This document shows, piece by piece, positions 55,039-64,000 of a DNA stretch of 64,000 bases. Position numbers and translations under genes: made by a program. Origin of the DNA: Eutreptiella sp. 'Long Island Sound 2002' (Eukaryota; Euglenozoa; Euglenophyceae; Eutreptiales; Eutreptiaceae). The notes below the pieces were generated by a model. That model ran no database searches. It saw only the letters and a program-made list of their open reading frames with translations, and was not told the origin of the DNA. How positions within the stretch are numbered: position 1 is the first letter of the stretch; each line of letters begins with the position of its first letter. Location: the NCBI GenBank assembly GCA_964036045.1, contig OZ038385.1, forward strand, positions 60,111,919 to 60,175,918, given 5' to 3'.

Positions 55039-55525
55039 TCAAGGGTCCAGCTCTTCGTCCACGGGGTCTTCCACCCTCATGGAGAGTAGGGGTTTCAGTG
55101 GGGCGACGTACTCGGCGTTCTCCACTTCCTCCACACAGGTCTGCACGAAGAAGGCGTCGTGCTCAGTTTCGTCATCTGAGTGGATAGAGCTAGGTAGCTC
55201 AGATAGTCCACACTCAGAGACTCCATCAGGAACAGGTACATGGCAGGGAGAGTTGGGGGCGTTGGTGTCAGTCACGACGTACTCATCTCCTCCGGGTATA
55301 GTCTCAATAGCATCTTGAGGCCGTAGTCGATCCTTCAAGTCACCCAAGGCGAGTCCATCGCTTTCTCGTTGTATAGCCTGGACCAGTGTCGGGTCCAGAT
55401 CCTCCCAGGGGATGGTGGTAAGACCTCCGTCCACCACGCTGAGCATACTCCCCCATCCGGGTTTCCCAATAGGCGTCTTGCGTCCCAGAGGCACGTAGAT
55501 GGCCTCATCGGGTAATCGAACAGAG
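55039..55525 (-). CDS. Ty3 element upstream polyprotein segment, truncated by the LINE
   Basis: It is in the same minus-strand frame as pol and separated from it by a single TGA. It encodes an acidic region (SIHSDDETEHDAFFVQTC, YAPL-like VAPLKPLLSMRVED) and PIGKPGWGSMLSVVDGG. No protease DSG or nucleocapsid CCHC is visible. The sequence turns into LINE DNA near 55515-55535, so the 5' half of the element lies beyond the insertion, outside the window. The TGA may be a mutation or a natural gag-pol stop. Confidence 0.75.
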
Positions 55526-58500
55526 CTGATAGTCAGCCTGGCCGCGGCGCTCCGGGACAAGGGGTACACCGCCTACTTCAGCAGCCGGCTGGCGGAGACG
55601 GGGGCCACCTCCACCTCGAGAGGGGGGGGGCTCCTCACCGCGGTCAGCAGCAAGTACGTGGCGGAGCACGAGGTGCTCAGCTTCACGGAAATTGTTCCCG
55701 GGAAGGCCGCGGCCCTGGAGATCCGCACGGACGGGGGAGGCCTCACCCTCATCAACGTCCACGGGCCGCAAGCAGGCTGCTCCCCGTGGGCGGGACGGGC
55801 GGCGTTCTGGGCCGACATACAAATGTATGCCACGGCACGCAGCCTCGGCGGGAGGCACCCGGTGGTCATCGCCGGCGACACCAACATCTACATGGATGTC
55901 CCCGCCAACCCGGCCACGGAGCATTTCCGAGCCGGCTGGGAAGCCTGCGGCTTCCGAAGAGCCGCGGCAGGCGGCGAGGAGGACTTGACCCCCACGCTCC
56001 ACCCGTCCCAGCACAGGGTGGACACCTTCCTGGTCAACGAGCCCCTCCTGCCGTGGTCCCTGCGGGAAAGCGTCTGGGCTCCCGGCATGGCACACCCCCA
56101 GGTGGTCGGCTCGGACCACCTCCCGGTCCGCCTGGCCCTGCCGGGTCTCCTCAGCGCAGCGGGACGCGCGGCGATGCCCACCCCCTACAGCCACATGGAG
56201 GGCCCCCTCCTCCCGTACGACGCCGAGGCCGCGCCCGTCCAACACTGCCTGTGGGCGGCGGTCACCGCCGCGCAGGATGAACCCTCCCTGGCGCCCTGGC
56301 TGGGTCCCGCAGAGCAGCACGACTACGGGTCCATGCCCGCGGCCGCGGTGGACAAGGTGTTCGAACACCTCCACGCGACGCATGACGCCCTGGCGCGCGT
56401 GGTGGGACGCCGGCAGCCGTCTCTGACGGGAACGGACCCGGCGGAGGGGGACCTCCCGGAGAGCGGAAAGCAGCTCCAGGCAGCGGTTTTCCGCTATGAC
56501 ACCCTGGCAGCGCGCGCCCCGGCAGCGTACCAGGCGGACGCGGCCAGGCATGGCATCCGGTCCGAGGCGGCGCTCCGGCTCACGGAGGAACTGCAGGGTG
56601 TGTCGCCCGGGTTCCGCCCGACCACGCAGGGCCAGCTACAGGAGGAGCTGGAGAGGCAAGCAGCCGCCCTCGAGGAGGACATTCGCCAGCTCCGCGCCCT
56701 CCTGGCGGCAGACCGCAAGCGCGCCATCAAGGACTTCTGGCGCCGCCACGCCCCCGACATCGCCCAGCGATGGAAAGCCGTGCTGGGAGCCATAGAGGTA
56801 GAGGCCCCAGGCCCGTCAGGCCTCTGGAACGTGCGGGTTCCCAACACCCAAACGCTCCTCACGGAGGCCCACGACGTGATGTTCGCAGTTCGCGCCTTCT
56901 GGCGAGAACTGTATGACAAACGCCCGGTGGACCTCCCGGGTTTCCAGGCGGTCCTCGGCCGCCACGTCCCCCGGGTCCCTGAGGGAGCCTGGACACAGGT
57001 CCAGCAGTACTCCATGCAGGACCTGAAGTCCGCCCTGGACAAGGCCGATGGCAAGGCCCCAGGTCCTAACCAAGTGGAGGCCCGCTTCATCAAGGCCCTC
57101 CCGGCACCTGTCCAGTGGCTCCTGGTCCACTCCTACCGGGCCATCCTCGGCGGCGCCCCGCCGCCGATGCACTGGAGGGACGCGCACATCTGGCTCAGCC
57201 CCAAGGTACCGGGCTCTGCCAGACTGGACGACTACAGGCCCATAGCCCTGGGCCAGCCGGACATGAAGCTGCTCACGGGCCCGCTCACCGAGCGCATCAC
57301 GGAGGTGCTCACACGGCACGGAGTGGTCAGCGACTGGCAGCAGGGGGCCCTCCCTGGCTCCAACACAGGCCCCCCGCTGTTCATGGCGCAGCGGCAGCTC
57401 CAGCGGGGAAGGCCCAACTACGTCTTCTCCTTCGACGCCCGCAAGGCCTTGGACACCGCCCCACACGGCGCCCTCCACCTCATCCTGCGCCACCTCTCCG
57501 TGCCGCCGGACGTCATTGACCTCCTGCTCTTCCTCCACACGTGCGCCAGGCTGCGCATCGTCACAGCACACGGGCTAACGCAGCCCGTCTACATGCTACG
57601 CGGCGTCCGGCTGGGCAACCCCGAGAGCCCCCTGCTGTACGCGCTCCTCCTGGATCCCCTGCTCAGGGCACAGGGGCACCGCCTGCGCCCGCCGGGAGGG
57701 GCCGAGCACGGCCTCATCCAGGCCTATATCGACGACCTGCTGGTGGTGGCCCACACGCTGCAGCACTTCGTCGAGGGCGTGGAGGCCGTGGCCGCGTACC
57801 TGGGGATGATGGGCATGGAGCTCAACCCCCGCAAGTGCGCCATGGCCACCACGGAGGGGGTCCCGGGCCTGCAGCTGCGCCTCTGCCCCCACCTGGAAAA
57901 CCCGTGGTACTGGGTACCAGCGGCGGACTCCGTCCCCTACCTGGGACTCCAGCTGCAGCCGGACGGGGAGTTCTCCCTGCAGCGCAAGCACCGGCTACGC
58001 CTGGCGGCGGTGCACCACTGGTGCCTTAACACCCTCGCGCCACCGAAAGTGGTGCAGGACGTCATCCTGGCGATCCTCGGAGGGGTGACGCAGTACGTCG
58101 CCCCTTTCATCGCCGACGACTCCGACACTGCACGCCACCTGGACCACATCACGGTCCAGGTCGCGAAGGACAGGGCGCGGTACGCCTTCGACGCCTCGCG
58201 GGACAGCCTGCAGGATGACCGGACCCTGGGGCTCACACGGGTGCCCACGCGGTGCCAGCAGGCAGCGGTGGCCCTCGTGGGTACACTCGTCCACCACCGC
58301 GCAACCTCCGTGCGCGCCGAAGTCACCAAGATGTTCTGGGAGATAGCCGGCGCGCACGGAATATGTCCCGGGGTGCACTACCCCGTCCCGGAGTTCGCAA
58401 CTCTGGCGGGAGGCGACTGGGTCCACCGCATACCCCGGGCCCTGGCCGCCCTGGGAGTGGGGATGTACAACCCCATCGCGTGCCCCAGGGCGGCTCATGT

Positions 58501-60490
58501 CCAACTACAGTCCCCGCCGGGCAAAATCGTCACGCTGCGCACCGCCAAGCTGCGACACCGCGACACGTGCCGCCTGACGGTGCCACACACAACGCCGTGG
58601 CATGGACACCACGGGCCACGCCACCCCTTCCCCGACAAAGACGATCCGTGGCCGACGGCGGTGCGGGAGTGCCTCAACCAATGCGCCGATGAACACCTCC
58701 ATTATTGCCGCCGTGAGCAAGAGCCCACCAACCACCCCGGGTGGCGCGACGCCCTGGCCCACCTCTTCCACACCACCGGCACACGGGACCCCCGCCTGAG
58801 ACTCGTCCACCCCACGAGGGCTAAGCAGGACGCCCACACCGGCCCACGGGTGACCCCGGACGGCCTGCACCTCCACGTCGGGGGCTACCGCCGCCGGGAC
58901 GGCCTGTCCCCCCCCACGCGGGGGGCGGCGTACCACCCGCCAGCGGCCCTCATGTACATCCTCCGCGACGTACTCGCGGAAAGCGAGCACCAAGGGCCTA
59001 ACGCAGACGTGGCGTGGCCAGAGCCCTTACGCCCCCGGCCCCACGCGCCGACGCCGTTGTGGCTGGTGACCACGGACGACCAATGCACCCAAGCGACGGG
59101 ACAAGCGCAGCTCCGGGCCGAGTGGGTAATAGTGCAAGTGGGGGCAGGCCAGCCCGAACCCCGTGGGCTCCCCCGTGGCACCGCCCTACTGGTGGCTACG
59201 GGGGTGCCGCACGACCCACACATGGCGGTGCACGCGCTGGAGGACCGTCCGGAGGACACGGGACACCTGGTGGTGCACCAGCGCGGGGGCCCGGCGTGGC
59301 TCAAGGAACATGTGACGGCGCTACAGTCCTGGGCAAGCACGGTCGCCGGAGCGGAGATCCGGCTGCACGACCACCCGGCGATCAGCCCAGGCGACACCAG
59401 GGCGCTGAGCGTGGACCAACTGACCCCCAGCCACCCCGACGTCCGGTGGCACTCCACCAACCTCAACGCGGGGTGGCTCAGCCCCACCGGATACTACTGG
59501 ATCCCGGAGGCCTGGGGACACACCTCCTCTGACGCGTCCGGGGGCGGACCCTGCAAACACGCCACCAGCGTCGCTCTCGCCGCCGACCTCACCCGCACGC
59601 GGGCGGTGGCCATCTCGGGCACGGTGCCCGACGGGGAGGGGGTGGCCCCCTCCCTCCCCCTACATTACGGTGCACACAGACCATGGGTCCACACGGTGGA
59701 CGCCGAAGTCATCCTCCACCTCCTGCGGCACGCAGATCGCGAGCGAACCACGGGGGTCCCCGCGGGCGCAGCGAAGGTGGTCAACCAGATGCCCCTGAGG
59801 TGGCTCCGGGACGGCCTGTGCGCGCGGGGGCAACACGCCGGGCACCCGTTCTGGTACGTCCGAGCCACCTCGCACCACAGTGACGCCCTACTGCACAAGG
59901 CGGACTGGGCGGCGTCCCAGGACACCGTCTTGCAGAATACGCCCCCGGACCCTGGCCACGCCCAACTCATTGTCGCCGGCCGTGACGGCCATCTCGATCT
60001 ACGGCCCCCCACGATGCCGGTGCTCGGCGAGGTCGCGCAACGGGCGCGGACGGACCATGCGCTGACGCACCGGGGACACACACCTTTGGGCGCGGCCCAC
60101 ACCACGGCCTACGTCCATGCCCGGGACCTCACCGCGGCGGCCACCAACCGCCGGGCGCTGCGGGCCCGAGACGGCCACACGCCGGTGCAGCGCAGGCTCC
60201 GCGTCCGGAAGGAGCGGCTCTCCGGCGTCGCCATCGTCCCGCAACCGTGCCTTTTCTGCGGCGGCCCGGAAGAGACCCCGGTGCACATGCACGTGGGTTG
60301 CACCCACTCGCGGCTCCTCTGGCCCCACTACCGCCAGGCGGTACACGAGGCGGCCCGCCACCTCCCACCTGGGGACAAGGCCCTGTGGGTGGCCTCGTGG
60401 CGCTCCGCAGGCGCCACGTGGACGGAGGTGTTCTGCTCCGGACTGGTGCCCGAGGACGCGGAGGCGCAGCTCCGCGCCATAACCCGGTAG
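55499..60490 (+). CDS. LINE ORF2: APE endonuclease - reverse transcriptase - RNase H - zinc finger
   Basis: A 1663-codon frame whose first few codons may be Ty3-derived. APE endonuclease: LTLINVHGP (about 82-90), VVIAGDTNIYMD (about 122-133) and VVGSDHLPVRL (SDH at 205-207). RT: DDYRPIALGQ (about 577), motif A SFDARKALDTAPHGAL (about 643), motif B GVRLGNPESPLLYALLLDPL and motif C AYIDDLLVV (Asp pair about 745-746), all catalytic acids present. RNase H: TSSDASGG (about 1343), VDAEVILHLL and SHHSDALLHKADWAA (about 1459). CCHC-type finger: CLFCGGPEETPVHMHVGC (about 1584). This domain order matches I/R1- or Dualen-like LINEs. It ends at TAG 60488-60490, but the frame clearly continues. The many antisense frames here are high-GC shadows. 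Confidence 0.93.
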   Translation: MASSGNRTELIVSLAAALRDKGYTAYFSSRLAETGATSTSRGGGLLTAVSSKYVAEHEVLSFTEIVPGKAAALEIRTDGGGLTLINVHGPQAGCSPWAGRAAFWADIQMYATARSLGGRHPVVIAGDTNIYMDVPANPATEHFRAGWEACGFRRAAAGGEEDLTPTLHPSQHRVDTFLVNEPLLPWSLRESVWAPGMAHPQVVGSDHLPVRLALPGLLSAAGRAAMPTPYSHMEGPLLPYDAEAAPVQHCLWAAVTAAQDEPSLAPWLGPAEQHDYGSMPAAAVDKVFEHLHATHDALARVVGRRQPSLTGTDPAEGDLPESGKQLQAAVFRYDTLAARAPAAYQADAARHGIRSEAALRLTEELQGVSPGFRPTTQGQLQEELERQAAALEEDIRQLRALLAADRKRAIKDFWRRHAPDIAQRWKAVLGAIEVEAPGPSGLWNVRVPNTQTLLTEAHDVMFAVRAFWRELYDKRPVDLPGFQAVLGRHVPRVPEGAWTQVQQYSMQDLKSALDKADGKAPGPNQVEARFIKALPAPVQWLLVHSYRAILGGAPPPMHWRDAHIWLSPKVPGSARLDDYRPIALGQPDMKLLTGPLTERITEVLTRHGVVSDWQQGALPGSNTGPPLFMAQRQLQRGRPNYVFSFDARKALDTAPHGALHLILRHLSVPPDVIDLLLFLHTCARLRIVTAHGLTQPVYMLRGVRLGNPESPLLYALLLDPLLRAQGHRLRPPGGAEHGLIQAYIDDLLVVAHTLQHFVEGVEAVAAYLGMMGMELNPRKCAMATTEGVPGLQLRLCPHLENPWYWVPAADSVPYLGLQLQPDGEFSLQRKHRLRLAAVHHWCLNTLAPPKVVQDVILAILGGVTQYVAPFIADDSDTARHLDHITVQVAKDRARYAFDASRDSLQDDRTLGLTRVPTRCQQAAVALVGTLVHHRATSVRAEVTKMFWEIAGAHGICPGVHYPVPEFATLAGGDWVHRIPRALAALGVGMYNPIACPRAAHVQLQSPPGKIVTLRTAKLRHRDTCRLTVPHTTPWHGHHGPRHPFPDKDDPWPTAVRECLNQCADEHLHYCRREQEPTNHPGWRDALAHLFHTTGTRDPRLRLVHPTRAKQDAHTGPRVTPDGLHLHVGGYRRRDGLSPPTRGAAYHPPAALMYILRDVLAESEHQGPNADVAWPEPLRPRPHAPTPLWLVTTDDQCTQATGQAQLRAEWVIVQVGAGQPEPRGLPRGTALLVATGVPHDPHMAVHALEDRPEDTGHLVVHQRGGPAWLKEHVTALQSWASTVAGAEIRLHDHPAISPGDTRALSVDQLTPSHPDVRWHSTNLNAGWLSPTGYYWIPEAWGHTSSDASGGGPCKHATSVALAADLTRTRAVAISGTVPDGEGVAPSLPLHYGAHRPWVHTVDAEVILHLLRHADRERTTGVPAGAAKVVNQMPLRWLRDGLCARGQHAGHPFWYVRATSHHSDALLHKADWAASQDTVLQNTPPDPGHAQLIVAGRDGHLDLRPPTMPVLGEVAQRARTDHALTHRGHTPLGAAHTTAYVHARDLTAAATNRRALRARDGHTPVQRRLRVRKERLSGVAIVPQPCLFCGGPEETPVHMHVGCTHSRLLWPHYRQAVHEAARHLPPGDKALWVASWRSAGATWTEVFCSGLVPEDAEAQLRAITR

Positions 60491-61250
60491 GACCCGCCGG
60501 GAGGGACCTCGGTGGACGATTTCCTCCACCACATGCTCCGGCTGGGGGACTTCGCGTGGGAGCTTCGCAACCACCGGCTGGGGCAACTCCTCCACGAGCC
60601 CCTAAGCGCGGCGGCCCGGGCGCACCGGTGGCTCACTGCGGCGGAGGGCGACCACCCTCCCCCTCCCCCGCGCCTTGACAAGGACTTCGTAGCCTCCCTC
60701 CGTGTTGTGAATGGCACTCTGGAGTGCCCACCCCAAGAGAGCCCCCACCCGTATCAGGACCTGCCGGGGGGGTTCTTGAGGCACCTACAAGACGCCCTCT
60801 TCCCACCGTGGATCATCGGGCGCGGCTCCATGACCGCATGGGAGGCTCGCATCGTGGGGGAGGAGTGAGCGCGGGAGTGGGGCCGGTGGTGTGCCGCCAC
60901 GCGCGCCCCGGAGACCCCTGCGCAACGATACGCCGCCATCCCGCTCCGGGGGTGGGGGCCGGACACCCGGCCGAGACCCACCATGATCCGCGGGGCGGGG
61001 CCTGACCACCCGTGGGACGCGGCGACGGGGGAATGGCTGCAGGCGGCCCCGGGGCCGCAAACGGGATGGACTGGGGACGTATCCTCACTCGTCAGGACGC
61101 CCGTCCCGCCCCGCATCGTCCTTCACACCGCCAACATGCTCCGGGCCACGGAGATACGCACGTGGGGACACGCTGCGGCCACCGTCCGGTGGCACCCCCC
61201 AGAGGACGGGGCCACCCAACTCACCGTGGCGCACTTCAAAGCCTGGGGGG
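60491..61250 (+). pseudogene. Readthrough continuation of LINE ORF2 (interrupted)
   Basis: This is the same frame as ORF2. After TAG it reads DDFLHHMLRLGDFAWELRNH and on for 125 codons to TGA at 60866-60868, then about 129 more codons (EWGRWCAATRAPETPAQRYA, VLHTANMLRATEIRTWGH). The composition and helix-rich text match a continuing protein. At the G6 run 61245-61250 the frame slips by one. A separate short third ORF starting near 60512 is the alternative. Confidence 0.55.
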
Positions 61251-62009
61251 CCGGTATACGACGACGCCCTGTCCCGGCTGGGCGACACCCAGGGGCCCTT
61301 GCTCCTCATGCTCCCCACCGGTATCGCAGCCGCGCTGCGCCAGGAGCTAGACGGCTGCGAAGGGCTGCGAGTGGGGTAGGAGGCAGTCGCGGACGGCACC
61401 CTGCTGGCCCTCCTCCACAGGGACACCGCGAACGGGTGCCAATGGGACGCGCTGACGCTCCACCTCACCGGGCGCCACGTGTACATGGCGAGCCCCCCCC
61501 AGGGGCACCCCCGCCCGACGTGGGACGACCTCATCGCCGCCTTCCACGACCACGGGATCCTCCCCGGCGACACGTGGCAGGAGGTCCAGCGGAAGACGCT
61601 TGGCAAGGACTACAGGCGCCGCGTCCACGCCCGCCTGCTGGAGATCCGGGACCCCCTCCGACAGAGGTGGGACGACCTCTGGCTCCGCCATCTCGACCCT
61701 TGGTCGCCGCCCTCCCACCTCCCACACACCTGCCGACTCTGCGGAGAATGTGACACGGTGTCCTCCGCAGCATCGACAGGCGCCAACAGGTGCGCGCGGT
61801 GCACCCAGGTAGCCGCGTGCCCCTGGCCCGAACCTCCCGCAGGCCCGCGCAGGCGCACAGAGGAGGAGGCCTTGCGCCGGCGCATCGAGGGGGCACACAC
61901 CCCCTCGCACGAACAAGCGGGCCCCGCGGGCGCTGCCCTTCTGTGGATCCACGTGCACCTGCGGGACCCCACATCCGTTGCGCACCTGTCGCACGTGTTT
62001 GCCCCCTAA
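61251..62009 (+). pseudogene. Unassigned C-terminal region with zinc-ribbon-like cysteines
   Basis: It is in the +1 frame after the G run: VYDDALSRLGDTQGPLLLML, a TAG at 61377-61379, TLLALLHRDTANGCQWDALT and DDLIAAFHDHGILPGDTWQE, then CRLCGEC with CARC 20 residues later (a C4 zinc-ribbon or treble-clef pattern, about 61730-61805). It ends HVFAP then TAA at 62007-62009. A possible intron (acceptor CCCTTTGCAG at 62026-62035) removes that TAA. I recognise no family. It could be an RLE-like or accessory domain of the LINE, or a separate gene. Confidence 0.45.
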
Positions 62010-62048
62010 CCCCCACCCGCCGCCGCCCTTTGCAGAGCCCGCAGCACC

Positions 62049-63281
62049 ATGCCACGCCGACGGGGGGATGGGCCGGGGCACACCAGGGCCCGCCGCAGAG
62101 CGCAGGAGGCGGCCGTCCGGGGCCTGGTGGCGGACGCGGTGGCGGAGGCAAAAGAAGCGCACGCTGCCGCACGGTGCGACCTGGAGGGCAGTGCGAGGGC
62201 CTTCCTCAACGAGACCGCCCTCCCGGCCGTCCGCGCCCTGAACGGAGCGGGGGCCCCTACGCTGCTCCCGGCAATGCACCGGATCGTGAACGCCATCCGG
62301 CCGGGGCTCATCAGCCCGGAAGCGGCCCTCTACGGGCACTGGATGGAGTGGCGCGAGTCCAATCGGTCGGGCCGGCCCCTGTCCATGGGGGACACCCTCC
62401 GGCTGACGGGAGCGGGGTCTGCCATGTCCCTCCGCAGTAGCGCCCCATCCCTGCTGCACGCCCTCAGGACGCGCTACCCCGGGGACGCGGCCCCGTACCT
62501 GAACCAGGCGCGGGCCACGTACCCGGGGGGAGTGTCCGAACTGGATGCGGCGCTCCACCTTCTACACCCGCCGGACGAGGACCTGGAGGTGGGCGAGGTC
62601 ACGGTGTTCGTGGAAGGCGCGGACAAGGCGCCCGCCCGCCCCCGGCCGACCAACCCGGTGTATGACGGCACCGGGCCTACCCCCCCGTACGCCGTCGTCC
62701 ACGAGGCGTTCCCCAGGGAGCCCACTTGGTAACCCGCCCTCCCACCGGCGACGCACGCGCCCCGCGGCTAGGCTAACCCAGACCTGCCCCCCCCCCTCTC
62801 CAGGACCAGGGGTGCCCACCACAGGGGGCAGGTCCTCTGGCAAGAGTGCCCTGGCACCCCCCTCCTCCTCCTCGTCGTCGCGACCCGCGGGGGCCCGGGG
62901 CGGATCCTGGGGATCACCCCCACTCACCTCTATGGGGCCACACCCGTACCCCGCCCCCCCCTCCCGGCGCCCGCGGCGCGGGACGGAGTACACACCTTCC
63001 TGCGCACACAGGAGGTCACCGCCGTTACGGGGGTCCACCTGGTGCGGCTGCCCCCGACACCGCTCGACGACCCCCGGGGGCCCAGGGCCCTGGGCCCCGC
63101 CCCAGACTGGGAGCTGTGGCGCGACGCGTGGGCCGCGTGGCTCCCCCGCCTACCCTCCCAATGCCGGTGGATGGCCGCGGACCCCCGGCCGTGCGGGGCT
63201 GACGCCACAGCCGGCCCCCCACCCCCTCCCCCCCTCCCCCCCGCAGAGCACCACACGGCACTGCCCACGGCACGGCACTGA
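62049..63281 (+). CDS. Spliced GC-rich coding region, two exons, unknown product
   Basis: Exon 62049-62728 starts MPRRRGDGPGHTRARRR and is helical and Arg/Ala-rich (LVADAVAEAKEAHAAARCDL, MHRIVNAIRPGLISPEAALY). A GTAACC donor at 62729 and a CTCTCCAG acceptor at 62803 remove 75 bp holding TAA and TAG. The second exon, 62804-63281, continues in frame (RGQVLWQECPGTPLLLLVVA, PDWELWRDAWAAWLPRLPSQ) to TGA. This totals about 386 residues if the ATG is the start. It is in the same frame as the preceding region, so it may be the end of a giant LINE protein. Function is not recognised. Confidence 0.5.
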
Positions 63282-63343
63282 TGCACCAGGAGGTAGTGGG
63301 AAGGGCGCGCCTGCCACCACGCATGCCTACCAGAGTAACAGTG

Positions 63344-64000
63344 ATGGCAGACTCCGATGGGTCCCTCCAGCGGGACGACCGCCACCACCGCCGGTCCCGC
63401 TCCCGCTCCCCCGTCTCCTCCCCGGAGTGGACGGGGGAGACCCTCGCGGAGCGCGAGGAGCGGAGGCTGGCGGAGGCGGCGGTGGTCGGGCCGCCGCCGC
63501 CGGCCCGGGAACCTGGGCCAGCCGAGACGGCCGCCCCCGCCGCCCAAGCGGCCAGCCCCGCCGCCCCGCCCCGCCCAGACGCGCAGGAAGCGGAGACCGC
63601 GGCGAGCCACGCCGCGGCCCCGGCCGCGGCCCCCGGCACGCCGCCGACAAGGGGGGCAGCCCCGGCGCGGGAGCCGGACGCATCGCCGAGGGCTGCCGCA
63701 GCCGCACAGGAGAGCAAGAAGGGCGGGCGAGGGGTTGCGACGGACCCCGCACGGGCCGTGGGCGCCTCGCCAGCGGCTGCCGCGGCAGCAGAGGAGAACG
63801 AGGAGGGCGTGCGAGGGTTTGCGACCGCGGCCACGGGCGCCTCGTCCGCGGCCGCCACGGCAGCGAAGGAGAGTGAGGAGGGCGCGCGAGGGGCTGCGGC
63901 CCCCGGCACGCCGCGCAAGCGGGGGAAGAACCCCGCACGGGCCGCGGACGCCTCGCCGGCGGCCGCCGCAGCAGCAGCAGTGGGCAGGGAGAGCGCGAAG
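63344..64000 (+). CDS. Ala-rich repeat ORF, 219 codons, runs off the window
   Basis: An ATG at 63344 opens MADSDGSLQRDDRHHRRSRS (an RS-type basic head), then a Glu/Arg helix (TLAEREERRLAEAAVV), then Ala/Pro-rich tandem segments of about 30 residues built on ASPAAAAAAxExxxxGxRG (near 63675, 63765, 63835, 63945), with no stop before the edge. It lies 62 bp after the preceding stop. The composition is that of a disordered, LINE ORF1-like or structural protein, but identity is open. It could begin another element copy. Confidence 0.5.
   Translation, partial: MADSDGSLQRDDRHHRRSRSRSPVSSPEWTGETLAEREERRLAEAAVVGPPPPAREPGPAETAAPAAQAASPAAPPRPDAQEAETAASHAAAPAAAPGTPPTRGAAPAREPDASPRAAAAAQESKKGGRGVATDPARAVGASPAAAAAAEENEEGVRGFATAATGASSAAATAAKESEEGARGAAAPGTPRKRGKNPARAADASPAAAAAAAVGRESAK

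Larger units (their letters stand above)
55515..63281 (+). mobile_element. GC-rich LINE (non-LTR retrotransposon), 5'-truncated, inserted in the Ty3 element
   Basis: G+C rises sharply at about 55.5 kb and stays very high to the window end. The coding trail on the plus strand stays in frame 55499-61250 apart from TAG (60488) and TGA (60866). It then shifts at a G6 run (61245-61250) and goes on to 63281. The first residues of the APE endonuclease (the Asn and QE(T) motifs) are missing, consistent with 5' truncation on insertion. No 3' end, poly-A or target duplication is visible, so the right limit is a minimum. A misassembled join at 55.5 kb cannot be excluded. Confidence 0.7.

Noticed and set aside
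21850-61379. Nuclear genetic code with TAG/TAA as glutamine
   Set aside because: NECAP, Ty3 pol, gene B and the 1663-codon LINE frame contain many Gln codons and no internal TAG or TAA, and gene B ends in TAA. Occasional TAGs are better explained by decay.
55505-62558. Large antisense ORFs (348, 251, 403 codons and others) in the GC-rich block
   Set aside because: They mirror strong plus-strand coding in high-GC DNA, are Arg/Gly/Pro-rich and have no domains.

Overview
This is nuclear DNA of a eukaryote, most likely a unicellular green alga of prasinophyte type. The evidence is GT-AG spliceosomal introns, a NECAP endocytosis gene whose core reads closest to plant versions, a Ty3/gypsy chromovirus, an APE-type LINE, tRNA-derived SINE-like repeats and heavy minisatellite content. 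A Cymbomonas-like genome would fit, but I cannot prove the species.

Layout. 0-5.3 kb: low-coding DNA with degenerate CAACCCTCA-type repeats, one J-domain (DnaJ) exon on the minus strand near 2.2 kb, and two weak candidate minus-strand exons. 5.8-36.6 kb: one plus-strand host gene rebuilt from seven exons, encoding a 244-aa NECAP (adaptin-ear-binding coat-associated protein). All exon junctions are GT-AG and in phase. Its fourth intron is about 19.4 kb long. It holds a 43-bp minisatellite, a 6.5-kb DNA transposon that inserted into that minisatellite, a broken or spliced Q-rich/acidic/coiled-coil gene on the opposite strand, and a 161-bp satellite.

The DNA transposon (19407-25936) has perfect 23-bp terminal inverted repeats and a 5-bp target duplication (CATGT). 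It carries two genes: a damaged putative transposase and an intact five-exon gene for a 740-aa protein. It also carries at least 13 copies of a 20-bp palindrome, CTGGCCGAAATTTCGGCCAG, found in this window only inside the element. Within clusters the copies lie about 70 bp apart, and two of the four introns of the second gene each hold one copy. I regard this as the most novel item.

36.6-50 kb: repeat-rich intergenic DNA with several independent tandem arrays, a decayed eIF4A-like DEAD-box helicase fragment (about 46.4-46.7 kb, minus) and tRNA-like sequences. 50.1-55.5 kb: a minus-strand Ty3/gypsy chromovirus with an intact pol (RT, RNase H, integrase, chromodomain). Near 55.5 kb it is interrupted by a plus-strand, very GC-rich LINE (APE endonuclease, RT, RNase H, CCHC finger). 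The LINE reading frame runs on, through stops and one frameshift, into a long unassigned C-terminal region to about 63.3 kb. A further Ala-rich ORF runs off the right edge.

The only ordinary host gene I can support end to end is NECAP. Most of the rest is mobile or repetitive, and its premature stops are predominantly TAG.
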